Assembly (NCBI GenBank): GCA_002695035.1
Contig: NZNU01000018.1
Location: 1-39,153, forward strand
Direction: 5' to 3'
Source: Micavibrio sp.
GTDB taxonomy: Bacteria; Pseudomonadota; Alphaproteobacteria; Micavibrionales; Micavibrionaceae
Length of the DNA: 39,153 nucleotides
Shown here piece by piece: positions 7,805 to 16,148 of the stretch. Position 1 is the first letter of the stretch; each line of letters opens with the position of its first letter. The notes beneath the pieces are model-generated. The model saw only the letters and a list, made by a program, of their open reading frames with translations. It made no database searches and was not told the origin of the DNA. The position numbers and the translations under genes were made by a program.

Positions 7805-9247
7805 TTAATTTTTCCATAAGGCGGGAATAAAAAGAACCAGCATGGTTAAAATCTCCAATCGCCCGGCCAGCATACCCGCCGAGAGATACCATTTCGCAGC
7901 ATCGGTCAGCGTGCTGAAATTTCCAACCGGGCCTATGACCTCTCCAAGTCCGGGCCCAACATTTGCAATCGCCGTTGCTGACCCGGATACAGCCGTTATA
8001 AAATCGACCCCGGTTGTACTGAGCAGCATGGCAAGAACCAGATTGGTAAAGAGATAAATAAAGAAAAATCCGACAATCGAAAGTATGGTCTCAGTCTTGA
8101 CCGCCTTGCCGTTATATTCTGTTGCAAATACACCGCTTGGGTACACAAGTCTTTGCAACTGATGCTTAATAACGCGCATTAAAATAACAATACGGAATAT
8201 TTTTAATCCCCCCGAAGTCGATCCTGCACAAGATCCCAGATATGTCAGAAAGAAAAAGATACCAACCGCGAAGCCACCCCAAAGCTGGTAATCTTCTGAG
8301 ACATATCCTGTTGTCGTGATGACCGATACGACATTAAACAGGGCGGGTATAACCTCTCTGAAAAAGGACTGCTCGCCAGTCAGAGTTTCACCGATAAGGA
8401 GGAAAAACGAGGTTAACAAAATAATTTTCAAAAGTGCGACAACCTGCTCATCACGAAAAAAATTCCATTTTTTTTGAAAAATCATATTGGTGTAAAGGAC
8501 AAAAGGGATGGCCCCGGACAGCATAAAAATCGTAGCGGCAAACATAAGTGCCTGACTGTCAAAAAAGGCGAACGACGTATCATGCGTTGAGAATCCACCC
8601 GTTGAGACTGTCGTTAAAGCATGGTTGAAGGCATCAAACGGGTTCATATCCAAAAGCGAATAGGTGATATAGCACATAAACGTCAGAAAAACATAAGCGC
8701 TCATCAGAGAGTAAATGTAATGGGCCGTAAGCGGAATTGATTTGCTGGAGCGGTCTGAGGATTCTGCGTGAAAAAGATGCATACCCCCGACACGCAAAAC
8801 CGGCAAAAGAATAATGGCAAAAGCTATAATTCCAAAACCGCCGAACCACTGACTTATTGAGCGCCAGACGAGAACACCTCGTGAAGTATGCTCAAGATCG
8901 GTCAGAACTGTTGCCCCGGTTGTTGTCAAGCCCGACATTGCCTCGAAAAACGCATCGGTAAATGTCAAATCAAGCGTACTCATGTAGAGCGGCAGCGTGC
9001 ATAAAAGCGCCATCCATATCCAGCTCATTGTCGTCAGCAAAAAAGCCTGTGCGGCCGTCATACTTTTCTGGTCGTTGTTACTGACAAAGAAAAGCAAGCC
9101 GCCGAGAAAAAGGGCAAGAATAGAAGCAATCAGGAATGCCGGCATATCCACTCCGGATTCGGCGAACTCGAACCCAAGAGGGACAAGCATTGCAGCCCCG
9201 TATATGATCGATAAAATACCGAGTGTGTATGAAACAAGCGATAACAT
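7805..9247 (-). CDS. trkH: TrkH-type potassium uptake protein
   Basis: 480 residues from the ATG at 9247; a TTG at 9274 would add nine. It is the membrane pore subunit of the Trk potassium uptake system, with four membrane-loop-membrane repeats. The four selectivity-filter loops are visible: LTTTGAT (filter glycine 111), VSTGGFS (217), TTTGY (314) and IANVGPG (431). The conserved basic residue in GSTSGGLK lies in the third repeat. TrkH needs the cytosolic NAD/ATP-binding subunit TrkA for regulation; trkA is not in the window. AAGGA lies just before the ATG at 9247 and the length from there fits the family, which is why I chose it. The gene is divergent from rnd and is followed after 83 bases by the response-regulator gene. 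Confidence 0.93.
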   Translation of the reverse strand: MLSLVSYTLGILSIIYGAAMLVPLGFEFAESGVDMPAFLIASILALFLGGLLFFVSNNDQKSMTAAQAFLLTTMSWIWMALLCTLPLYMSTLDLTFTDAFFEAMSGLTTTGATVLTDLEHTSRGVLVWRSISQWFGGFGIIAFAIILLPVLRVGGMHLFHAESSDRSSKSIPLTAHYIYSLMSAYVFLTFMCYITYSLLDMNPFDAFNHALTTVSTGGFSTHDTSFAFFDSQALMFAATIFMLSGAIPFVLYTNMIFQKKWNFFRDEQVVALLKIILLTSFFLLIGETLTGEQSFFREVIPALFNVVSVITTTGYVSEDYQLWGGFAVGIFFFLTYLGSCAGSTSGGLKIFRIVILMRVIKHQLQRLVYPSGVFATEYNGKAVKTETILSIVGFFFIYLFTNLVLAMLLSTTGVDFITAVSGSATAIANVGPGLGEVIGPVGNFSTLTDAAKWYLSAGMLAGRLEILTMLVLFIPALWKN

Positions 9248-9425
9248 GGTCCTTATCTTGCGTAAGCCCGACAAAAAAAGCCACAGGTTTTTATATTTAT
9301 TTGGTTATTCAGGCTATCAACCCCTACACAGGAACAGCAAAATCTTGCATTTTGTTTGTGAGAAGGATAAACCCTTAGGGGTAAATATAAGATGAAACAT
9401 ACATTCACATACAGCCTTTGATATT

Positions 9426-10040
9426 ATGACAGTCCAAATACATAAAAACGATCTGCCCGACGGCACGGATTTCGGCAAAAGCGTTGCCATTGATACCGAA
9501 ACATTAGGATTAAACCCCTTGCGCGACAGGTTATGCCTTGTGCAGCTTTCTGCCGGTGACGGCACGGCCCATATTGTGCAAATGGACGGACATGATTATT
9601 CGGCTCCGAATTTGAAAAAATTACTGGAAGATGAATCAGTTGAAAAAATCTTTCATTTTGCGCGTTTTGATGTGGCTGTTATGAAACATTATCTCGGCGT
9701 TGAGTGTGCTCCCGTATTTTGCACGAAAATTGCCTCGAAACTGACGCGCACCTATACGGATCGTCACGGCCTTAAGGATGTCGTTCGCGAATTCTGTAAT
9801 ACGGAACTGGACAAGCAGCAACAAAGCTCCGATTGGGCCGCCGAGGAATTGACCGATCAGCAGATAAAATACGCTGCCAGTGACGTTTTGTATCTGCATG
9901 AAGTGCGTGATGGTTTGAGATCCCGCCTTGAGCGCGAGGGACGTACAGCCCTTGCACAGGCCTGCTTTGAGTTTTTACCGACCAGGGCCGCACTGGACCT
10001 GCAAGGCTGGGCCGAGACTGATATATTTTCACATTCCTGA
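9426..10040 (+). CDS. rnd: Ribonuclease D-type 3'-5' exonuclease
   Basis: 204 residues, DEDDy exonuclease family. Exo I is AIDTETLGL (Asp23, Glu25), Exo II is FHFARFDVAVM (Asp82), and Exo III is QIKYAASDVLYL (Tyr149, Asp153); together these bind two metal ions and remove nucleotides from RNA 3' ends. It lacks the C-terminal HRDC domains of the E. coli enzyme (about 375 residues); this short form is the usual one in alphaproteobacteria. Expected role is 3' trimming of tRNA and other stable RNAs in the cytosol. It is divergent from trkH, and kdsD follows 23 bases downstream on the same strand, as seen in many alphaproteobacteria where rnd precedes the kdsD-lpt block. Confidence 0.9.
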   Translation: MTVQIHKNDLPDGTDFGKSVAIDTETLGLNPLRDRLCLVQLSAGDGTAHIVQMDGHDYSAPNLKKLLEDESVEKIFHFARFDVAVMKHYLGVECAPVFCTKIASKLTRTYTDRHGLKDVVREFCNTELDKQQQSSDWAAEELTDQQIKYAASDVLYLHEVRDGLRSRLEREGRTALAQACFEFLPTRAALDLQGWAETDIFSHS

Positions 10041-10063
10041 TACATTTAAAACGAGATATTAAT

Positions 10064-11065
10064 ATGACATTGCCCATGAAAACACCTTCTCAAATTGACA
10101 CACTGGAGAGCGCGCGCCGCATACTCGACATTGAAGCAGAAGGGTTGAAGGCTCTGTCTGAAAGCATTGATGTCAGCTTTGACAAGGCCATCTCGCTTAT
10201 TTCGAAAATGAAGTCCCGCAAGAACGGGCGACTTATTCTGTCCGGGATTGGTAAATCTGGGCATATTGCCACAAAAATCGCAGCCACTATGGCCTCTACC
10301 GGGACGCCGTCCTTTTTTGTGCATCCCAATGAAGCCTCTCACGGTGATCTGGGTATGATTACCGAAGAAGATATTGTCTTACTTCTTTCCAATTCAGGAG
10401 AAAATTCAGAACTTTCCGATATTATTGCCTATACGCGCCGCTTTAATATTACTTTGATCGCTATGACCAGCAACCCAAATAGCGCCCTAGCCAAGCACAG
10501 CGATCTTGCTCTTTTGATACCAAAAGCAAAAGAGGCATGCTCCATTGGTATGGCGCCCACGACATCAACCACCATGATGCTTGCGCTGGGTGATGCGCTG
10601 GCGGTAACCCTGTTGGAAATGATGGGCTTAACGAAAGAGGATTTTTCACAATTCCATCCCGGCGGAAAACTTGGCCAAAAGCTGAAAAAAGTCGAAGACC
10701 TTATGCTGCCCGTGGGCGAGTTACCATGCGTTTCCCCGACAATGACAATGGATGAAGTCATCGTGGTTATGGCCGAAAAAAACATAGGGTCGGCCATTAT
10801 TACTGCCGAAGATAAAACGGTATTGGGAATTATAACCGATGGTGACCTTAAACGATTCATGGGGCCTGATTTCCTGACACTGACCGCAGAAAACGTCATG
10901 AGCACCAACCCGAAATCAATTAAGCCGGATGCACTGGCGGCTGAGGGGCTGGATATTATGATGAATCACTTCAAAACACCAATCACCTCACTGATTGTTA
11001 CAGAGGAAGGCAAGCTTTGCGGTTTGCTTCGTATTCAGCAATGCCTTCAGGCAGGTATAGCTTAA
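10064..11065 (+). CDS. kdsD: Arabinose-5-phosphate isomerase (KpsF/GutQ/KdsD family)
   Basis: 333 residues. Interconverts D-ribulose 5-phosphate and D-arabinose 5-phosphate, the first committed step to Kdo, the inner-core sugar of LPS. A SIS sugar-isomerase domain covers about 35-195 with LSGIGKSGHIA (59-69), the SNSGEN substrate-binding loop at 109-114 and the family motif HPGGKLG (198-204). Two CBS domains follow (about 209-263 and 274-331), probably regulatory. Length and order match the family exactly. It lies between rnd and lptC, and the stop is followed after nine bases by lptC, so precursor supply for LPS and LPS transport are linked in one unit. Cytosolic. Confidence 0.93.
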   Translation: MTLPMKTPSQIDTLESARRILDIEAEGLKALSESIDVSFDKAISLISKMKSRKNGRLILSGIGKSGHIATKIAATMASTGTPSFFVHPNEASHGDLGMITEEDIVLLLSNSGENSELSDIIAYTRRFNITLIAMTSNPNSALAKHSDLALLIPKAKEACSIGMAPTTSTTMMLALGDALAVTLLEMMGLTKEDFSQFHPGGKLGQKLKKVEDLMLPVGELPCVSPTMTMDEVIVVMAEKNIGSAIITAEDKTVLGIITDGDLKRFMGPDFLTLTAENVMSTNPKSIKPDALAAEGLDIMMNHFKTPITSLIVTEEGKLCGLLRIQQCLQAGIA

Positions 11066-11074
11066 AGGTTATCA

Positions 11075-11764
11075 ATGGCAAGCGTTCAAGACACAGATCA
11101 GCCGCCCAAGCGTAAATCCCTGGAGCAACTTGATATACCGGGTTCAAATCAGCATCAGGTAGAGCGCAATCGCAAACGAACAAAATATGTGCGCTTCCTT
11201 CGCGTTTTCCTGCCGATCCTTGGCGCTCTGGTTGTGTTGGCAATTTTTATAATGCAAGACAGGAATGAATTTGCGGATATTCGCCCGATTGAAGAGGTGG
11301 CACCACAGCAAATGGGTGAAAATGAATTGCTATCACCCCGTTTTGAAGCCGTTGATCAAAATTCGCAACCCTATACTTTAACAGCGGAGCGCGCCTTCCA
11401 GTCGCCGGATAATATGGACCTCATAACCCTGGAACAACCAACCGCCGATATGCGGATGAGTGACGGCGCCAATTTTTCCCTGAAATCTGTCGGCGGGCTT
11501 TACAATCAAAACGACCAGATATTGGACCTTTCAGGCGATGTTATGCTCGATCACGATGCGGGCTACACCTTAAGGACGAATACCCTTAAACTGAACGTGA
11601 GGGACAATACTGCAAGCACAAGCGATGCTGTGGAGGCGGATGGGCCTGATGCGCATATACAGGCAAACGGGCTGGATGCGGACGGTAAATCCTCCGTGCT
11701 TATTTTTAAAGGACCTGCAAAACTTACCCTCGACAATTTAAATAATGAAGATGAAGGCGAATAA
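11075..11764 (+). CDS. lptC: LPS export protein LptC
   Basis: 229 residues. One N-terminal membrane helix at about 42-60 follows a basic cytosolic segment, and a periplasmic domain of the LptC/OstA-like jellyroll type follows (about 85-225), with repeated beta patterns such as LDLSGDVMLDHDAGYTL. LptC joins the inner-membrane LptBFG transporter to the periplasmic LptA bridge and hands over LPS. AAAGG lies six bases before the ATG. The gene sits between kdsD and lptA, the standard order in this class; lptB and rpoN, which often follow, are absent here. Sequence identity in LptC is generally low, so the call rests on topology and gene order as well as sequence. Confidence 0.88.
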   Translation: MASVQDTDQPPKRKSLEQLDIPGSNQHQVERNRKRTKYVRFLRVFLPILGALVVLAIFIMQDRNEFADIRPIEEVAPQQMGENELLSPRFEAVDQNSQPYTLTAERAFQSPDNMDLITLEQPTADMRMSDGANFSLKSVGGLYNQNDQILDLSGDVMLDHDAGYTLRTNTLKLNVRDNTASTSDAVEADGPDAHIQANGLDADGKSSVLIFKGPAKLTLDNLNNEDEGE

Positions 11765-11768
11765 ACGA

Positions 11769-12563
11769 ATGTCCCGCATGGCTTATAAACTATTTCTAAC
11801 CGCTTTTACTTTGTTGTTATTTGGTGCTTGCGCAAATGCGCAGGGCTTATCAGGCACAGAGAGCGGAAAAAGCAGCCCTATCGAAATTACCGCCGATGAT
11901 GCGCTTGAATGGCGTCGCGCCGAAAACATATATGTAGCGCGCGGAAATGCACAGGCACAACAAGGCGAAACCAGGATTAATGCCGCTGTTTTAAAGGCGC
12001 ATTACCGGGATGATGCAAACGGCAATACATCCATCTGGAAGGTTGAGGCCGAAAACAACGTCACCATCACCTCACCCGATGGGGTTGTAAAGGGCGCGCG
12101 CGGTGTTTATCTGGTAAGCGAAGGCCGCGCAGAGCTGACGGGCGGCAATCTTTCCGCCACAGGAGAAAACATGTCGGTTACAGCCGAAGAAAGCCTGCAA
12201 TATTTCACAAATGAAAATAAATTCATGGCGGTTGGAAACGCTGTTGCCAGCGAACCCGGCCGCAGCATAACGGGCGACACCCTGACCGCATGGACAAAAG
12301 CGGATGGCGGCGGGCTTGACCGCGCGGAGGCTGACGGAAATGTCGTTATAAAGACGGAAACCGAAACGGCCACAGGCAACCGCGCCACATATGATGCCGA
12401 TACCTCCATTGCCGAGCTAACCGGCGATGTCAAAGTGGTTCAGGGCAAAAACGAGCTTGAAGGCGTGCGCGCCACAGTCAATCTGGAAACAGGCGTTTCC
12501 CAGATGTTCGGCGAACAGGGCGGCGGCCGCGTCAAAGGCCTTTTCTTCCCGTCTTCTGAGTGA
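11769..12563 (+). CDS. lptA: LPS transport periplasmic protein LptA
   Basis: 264 residues from the ATG at 11769. The signal peptide ends at ANA-Q (residues 22-25); a cysteine at 21 is not in a good lipobox, so ordinary signal peptidase processing is expected. The mature protein is an OstA/LptA domain, repeating beta strands such as ITADDALEWRRAENIYVARGNA and LTGDVKVVQGKN, which stack head to tail to form the periplasmic bridge carrying LPS from LptC to LptD. At 264 residues it is longer than E. coli LptA (185), with extra strands typical of alphaproteobacteria. Starts at 11745 or 11751 would overlap lptC by up to 20 bases; 11769 was chosen because GAAGGCG lies before it and the signal peptide then has normal length. 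Confidence 0.9.
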   Translation: MSRMAYKLFLTAFTLLLFGACANAQGLSGTESGKSSPIEITADDALEWRRAENIYVARGNAQAQQGETRINAAVLKAHYRDDANGNTSIWKVEAENNVTITSPDGVVKGARGVYLVSEGRAELTGGNLSATGENMSVTAEESLQYFTNENKFMAVGNAVASEPGRSITGDTLTAWTKADGGGLDRAEADGNVVIKTETETATGNRATYDADTSIAELTGDVKVVQGKNELEGVRATVNLETGVSQMFGEQGGGRVKGLFFPSSE

Positions 12564-12583
12564 AAAATTTACGAGGGACCATC

Positions 12584-13099
12584 ATGACCAAATCTGAATT
12601 ATGCGCAATTATATTCAAGTCTTTTGCGGTATACCATTTCTATAAAGCCGTCTGGTTTTTCCTTTCGGCTCTCCTCCCTATATTTTTGGGACAAATAGGA
12701 GCCGATCAGTTTTTCCGGTTTCATCTTGTAATCAATATATTTTTGTATGCGGTTTTTGGTATTGCTTTGTGGCTTAGCGCAGGAAAGCTGGGTAGTTTTA
12801 TGGCCGCCGAGAATAAAGAAATCCCCGTATCCATTTTTCCACCACAGGATTTCATGAGTGCCGTTTTCGTAGGTGCCGGGTGCATTATCCTGAGTCAGGC
12901 GATACCACATCTGTCCGAAATGGGTGCTATTTATTTTAGCGAGGAACCAAAACGCTCCATACTGATAAAAAATTATAGTGCCTTAGAAAAATCCATTATG
13001 ATCGGACTTTATTTTCTGGTGGGATTCTACCTTGTGATGGGTGCAAAAGGGCTACAACGTATGATTTTCAAAATTAGAAACATGGGGACTGAAAAATAA
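12584..13099 (+). CDS. Integral membrane protein of unknown function
   Basis: 171 residues. Hydrophobicity suggests four membrane helices: about 18-35, 45-66, 85-105 and 138-158. I recognise no family motif. The start at 12584 was chosen because GAGGG (12573-12577) lies six bases before that ATG; a GTG at 12560 overlapping the lptA stop would add eight residues but has no ribosome site. It follows lptA by 20 bases, so it is probably co-transcribed with the LPS transport genes, in the place where lptB is usually found. A link to LPS transport is only positional. Confidence 0.6.
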   Translation: MTKSELCAIIFKSFAVYHFYKAVWFFLSALLPIFLGQIGADQFFRFHLVINIFLYAVFGIALWLSAGKLGSFMAAENKEIPVSIFPPQDFMSAVFVGAGCIILSQAIPHLSEMGAIYFSEEPKRSILIKNYSALEKSIMIGLYFLVGFYLVMGAKGLQRMIFKIRNMGTEK

Positions 13100-13107
13100 A
13101 ATTTTTC

Positions 13108-13578
13108 ATGGAAGTCCGCCTTTTGATAATTTTCTTTATTTTGTTATTAACGGCATGTGATGACGACTTTTCTCAGCCCAATATGGCTTATTACGTCCCT
13201 GATTATATCCCTATAAAAAATTTATTGTATACAAAAGCTGAGCTGATCACTTGCGCAGTAAATATTTTTGATATTGGCGAAAGCTTTAAAAAACAATATT
13301 CTCATTATATTGAGAATTCAAATTTACCTAAATCACAAAACAATTCATATCTTCCTTGGGAAAGAACCCCTATAGATGGAGATTATGAAAAAGGTGGGTT
13401 GGTTCATATAACAATTATGTCGGCACAATATTGTTTTGATGATGACAAAGAAATCCAGACCTATTTCAACCAAAGCGTTGCATCTAAGAATAATTTTTTC
13501 ACATACAGTGAACCAGGAGATATGGTTTTAATTTATGTACAAAAAGACAACAGGCTAATAGTTTTAGAAACTAATTAG
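13108..13578 (+). CDS. Small lipoprotein of unknown function, AT-rich
   Basis: 156 residues. A very short signal peptide ends in the lipobox LTAC with Cys17, followed by DDD. Acid residues at positions +2 and +3 after the cysteine act as an inner-membrane retention signal in enterobacteria, but whether that rule holds here is unknown. Two further cysteines (LITCAV and AQYCFD) may form a disulfide. The gene is clearly more AT-rich than its neighbours, with many AAT, ATA and TTA codons, which may mark recent acquisition or relaxed selection. No good Shine-Dalgarno sequence is seen. It begins nine bases after the membrane protein at 12584, so the two probably form a pair. Confidence 0.6.
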   Translation: MEVRLLIIFFILLLTACDDDFSQPNMAYYVPDYIPIKNLLYTKAELITCAVNIFDIGESFKKQYSHYIENSNLPKSQNNSYLPWERTPIDGDYEKGGLVHITIMSAQYCFDDDKEIQTYFNQSVASKNNFFTYSEPGDMVLIYVQKDNRLIVLETN

Positions 13579-13591
13579 TATAGGTTTTTTC

Positions 13592-13620
13592 TTGACTTGG
13601 AAGTCTTTAGCTTTTCTATT
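13592..13620 (+). promoter_or_regulatory. Candidate promoter for the fab operon
   Basis: TTGACT (13592-13597, five of six) and TCTATT (13615-13620, four of six) are 17 bases apart, in the gap before fabD. A perfect TATAAT at 13639-13644 also exists, but it lies directly against the GAGGAG ribosome site (13645-13650), so a transcript from it would begin at or after that site; it has no matching -35 box. Confidence 0.4.
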
Positions 13621-13658
13621 CATCACATGAAACAAACATATAATGAGGAGCAATTTTA

Positions 13659-14615
13659 ATGCGCGCATTTATATTCCCCGGACAAGGGTCACAATATATC
13701 GGAATGGGTAAAGAGCTGCATGACACATATGCAGAGGCCCGCGAAATTTTCGAAGAAGTTGATGAGGCGCTGAGCCAGAACCTGTCCAAGCTTATGATGG
13801 AAGGCGAGGCAGACGACCTGAACCTGACAGAAAATACACAGCCCGCATTAATGGCCGTATCTTTAGCCGTAATGCGCGTTTTGGAACGTCAAGGCGGGAT
13901 TGTTTTAAGAGACGCGGTTGATTTCGCAGCCGGCCACTCTTTAGGTGAATATTCTGCCCTGACCGCCGCAAGATCATTCAATGTGCCTCAGGCCGCAAGC
14001 CTTTTAAGACTGCGTGGGCAGGCCATGCAACGTGCCGTGCCTGTAGGCCAAGGGTCAATGGCCGCTATTTTGGGTCTTGAAATTGATGATGTGCGTGAAA
14101 TCGCCCTGAATGCGTCCAGCCGCGCAGGGCCCGGTGAAACATGCGAATCCGCCAATGATAACTCCCCCGGTCAGATTGTGGTCAGTGGCCATAAAGGCGC
14201 GGTAGCCAAGGCTATCGAGCTTGCCACCGAGAAGGGCGCAAAGCGCGCAATCGAGCTTCCGGTCAGTGCACCGTTTCATTCAAAACTGATGAAGCCCGCA
14301 GAAGAAGAAATGCGCGAAAGACTTGATGCGGAACAAATTGATATTCCTTCCGTGCCGATTGTTGCCAATGTAACAGCCGAGGCGGTTGAGGATCCGGAAG
14401 AGATAAGAAAACTTCTGGTTCAACAGGTGACCGGCACAGTGCGCTGGCGCGAATCTGTTCTTTGGATGAAAGAGCAAGGGGTGACTGAAATGGTAGAGCT
14501 GGGCGCCGGTAAAGTGCTGACAGGCCTTGTTCGCCGCATCGACCGTGATATTGCAACATTTAACGCGGAAACACCTGCACAAATTGACGAATTACTTACT
14601 AAACTCAAAGGATAA
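13659..14615 (+). CDS. fabD: Malonyl-CoA:ACP transacylase
   Basis: 318 residues. Moves the malonyl group from CoA to acyl carrier protein for fatty acid elongation. The GQGSQ motif is at 9-13, the nucleophile Ser94 in GHSLGEYSAL, the malonyl-binding Arg119 in RLRGQAMQ and the catalytic His207 in APFHSKLM. Length matches the family. GAGGAG at 13645-13650 lies eight bases before the ATG. First gene of the fabD-fabG-x-acpP-fabF run, all on the plus strand. Cytosolic. Confidence 0.96.
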   Translation: MRAFIFPGQGSQYIGMGKELHDTYAEAREIFEEVDEALSQNLSKLMMEGEADDLNLTENTQPALMAVSLAVMRVLERQGGIVLRDAVDFAAGHSLGEYSALTAARSFNVPQAASLLRLRGQAMQRAVPVGQGSMAAILGLEIDDVREIALNASSRAGPGETCESANDNSPGQIVVSGHKGAVAKAIELATEKGAKRAIELPVSAPFHSKLMKPAEEEMRERLDAEQIDIPSVPIVANVTAEAVEDPEEIRKLLVQQVTGTVRWRESVLWMKEQGVTEMVELGAGKVLTGLVRRIDRDIATFNAETPAQIDELLTKLKG

Positions 14616-14620
14616 ACCTC

Positions 14621-15358
14621 ATGTTTAATTTAGATGGAAAAACAGCTTTGGTCACAGGCGCAACAGGCGGTATTGGCGGGGCAATTGCAAAATCACTTCA
14701 CGCCCAAGGTGCCACAGTGGGAATCTCGGGCCGGAATGAAGGCAAATTAAAGGCTTTGGCTGATGAGCTGGGCGACCGCGTTCATGTTTTGCCTGCGGAT
14801 TTATCTGCAGAGGGCGCGGTTGATGCGCTGGTCAAGGCAGCCGAAGAAGCAATGGGCCAGATTGATATTCTGGTTAATAACGCAGGGCTGACCCGCGATA
14901 ATTTGTCTATGCGCATGAAGGATGAAGAATGGCAGGAAGTTTTAGACGTTAACCTGACGGCCACATTCAAACTGGCCAAGGCCGTCCAGCGCGGTATGAT
15001 GAAACGCCGCTGGGGCCGCATCATAAATATTGCCTCTGTTGTTGGTGTAACCGGAAACCCGGGACAGGCCAATTACGTGGCTTCAAAAGCCGGGATGATC
15101 GGCTGGTCAAAGGCGATGGCGCAGGAAGTGGCCTCACGCGGGATTACCATTAATTGTGTCGCACCCGGCTTTATTGCAACCGCCATGACAGATGCGCTGA
15201 CCGATGATCAAAAATCAAAAATCAATACAACAATCCCGATGGCCAAAATGGGTACATCCGAGGATATTGCAGGGGCTTGCGCCTATCTTGCAAGTGATGA
15301 GGCCGGATACGTGACAGGCATGACGCTGCATGTTAATGGCGGCATGGCAATGATATAA
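14621..15358 (+). CDS. fabG: 3-oxoacyl-ACP reductase
   Basis: 245 residues, classical short-chain dehydrogenase. NADPH-dependent reduction of 3-oxoacyl-ACP to 3-hydroxyacyl-ACP. The nucleotide motif TGATGGIG is at 12-19, NNAG at 86-89, and the catalytic tetrad is Asn111, Ser139, Tyr152 and Lys156. The C-terminus GYVTGMTLHVNGGMAM is typical of FabG. AAAGGA precedes the ATG, five bases after the fabD stop, so the two are co-transcribed. Confidence 0.96.
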   Translation: MFNLDGKTALVTGATGGIGGAIAKSLHAQGATVGISGRNEGKLKALADELGDRVHVLPADLSAEGAVDALVKAAEEAMGQIDILVNNAGLTRDNLSMRMKDEEWQEVLDVNLTATFKLAKAVQRGMMKRRWGRIINIASVVGVTGNPGQANYVASKAGMIGWSKAMAQEVASRGITINCVAPGFIATAMTDALTDDQKSKINTTIPMAKMGTSEDIAGACAYLASDEAGYVTGMTLHVNGGMAMI

Positions 15359-15369
15359 GGGCAGGGTCC

Positions 15370-15702
15370 ATGAAGGCTTTAAAAGAAGAGTGGGAGCGAT
15401 TTGTTGATGAGGTTGATTTGCGCTTCCAGCAGGGGCGCCCCCTCAACGCTTCTGACGTTCAGGTTGTTAATTTACTAGCTGCCATAGGCACACCTGATGA
15501 TGTGAGCCTGCAGGACACAAGGCTAAGCTACCACTACCAAAAAGCTGCTGGCTCGCAAAACCATGACGATATTTTAATGCTGGATGTCGATAATCCTTAT
15601 TTTCGATACACGCTTGACCGGGCGAGGGAAACATTGGACGGCCTGAATGGCACAATAAAGTCAGTCGGGCGCTTCCTTGTGATCGATGGCGGGCGGCCCT
15701 GA
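15370..15702 (+). CDS. Small hypothetical protein between fabG and acpP
   Basis: 110 residues, no signal peptide, membrane segment or motif I recognise. The N-terminus is a charged helix (EEWERFVDEVDLRF) and the C-terminus is mixed alpha/beta. It starts 11 bases after the fabG stop, with GGCAGGG just upstream, so it is translated from the fab transcript. acpP usually follows fabG directly, so this is an extra gene in an otherwise standard operon. It could modulate fatty acid synthesis, but nothing in the sequence shows that. Confidence 0.6.
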   Translation: MKALKEEWERFVDEVDLRFQQGRPLNASDVQVVNLLAAIGTPDDVSLQDTRLSYHYQKAAGSQNHDDILMLDVDNPYFRYTLDRARETLDGLNGTIKSVGRFLVIDGGRP

Positions 15703-15787
15703 TGGGTTTATCCACATCACGACGTCCTTTAATCATGTAAATATTTTCACTTTGGGGCACGGTTCGTGATATTAAACATGAAATCGC

Positions 15788-15816
15788 TTGCAATTGGAGC
15801 AAGGCATGATTATGTT
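15788..15816 (+). promoter_or_regulatory. Candidate internal promoter for acpP
   Basis: TTGCAA (15788-15793) and TATGTT (15811-15816), each four of six, are 17 bases apart in the 161-base gap before acpP. An extra promoter would fit the large demand for acyl carrier protein. Confidence 0.35.
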
Positions 15817-15863
15817 CTGCTCCGATTACTTTTCAAAAAGTTTAACCAAAAAGAGGAAAAATT

Positions 15864-16103
15864 ATGAGTGATGTTGCTGAGCGCGTAAAAAAGATTGTTG
15901 TAGAACATCTTGGCGTAGAAGAAGACAAAGTAACTGAGAGCGCAAGCTTTATCGATGACCTGGGCGCTGACTCTCTGGACACAGTTGAGCTGGTTATGGC
16001 ATTTGAAGAAGAATTCAATGTTGAAATTCCTGATGATGCTGCTGAAAAAATCCAGACTGTTGGTGACGCCGTTCAGTTCATCAAGGACAACTCAGCCGAG
16101 TAA
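15864..16103 (+). CDS. acpP: Acyl carrier protein
   Basis: 79 residues, very acidic. Ser37 in [15 protein letters not shown] is the site for the 4'-phosphopantetheine arm that carries growing acyl chains. Length and helix pattern match bacterial ACP closely. AGAGGA before the ATG gives strong initiation. It is preceded by its own gap with a candidate promoter and followed by a hairpin before fabF, so its expression may exceed that of its neighbours. Confidence 0.97.
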   Translation: MSDVAERVKKIVVEHLGVEEDKVTESASFIDDLGADSLDTVELVMAFEEEFNVEIPDDAAEKIQTVGDAVQFIKDNSAE

Positions 16104-16113
16104 TCGTCTGTTT

Positions 16114-16133
16114 TTGGTGTTATTTTACACCAA
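16114..16133 (+). terminator. Hairpin between acpP and fabF, possible attenuator
   Basis: TTGGTGT (16114-16120) and ACACCAA (16127-16133) form a perfect seven-pair stem with a six-base loop, ten bases after the acpP stop. The following sequence is only partly T-rich, so partial termination or transcript stabilisation is more likely than full termination. Confidence 0.45.
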
Positions 16134-16148
16134 TTCGCTTTATATCAC

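Noticed and set aside
7805-9274. A TrkA partner gene beside trkH.
   Set aside because: Neither neighbour has a Rossmann NAD-binding RCK pattern; the downstream gene is a response regulator.
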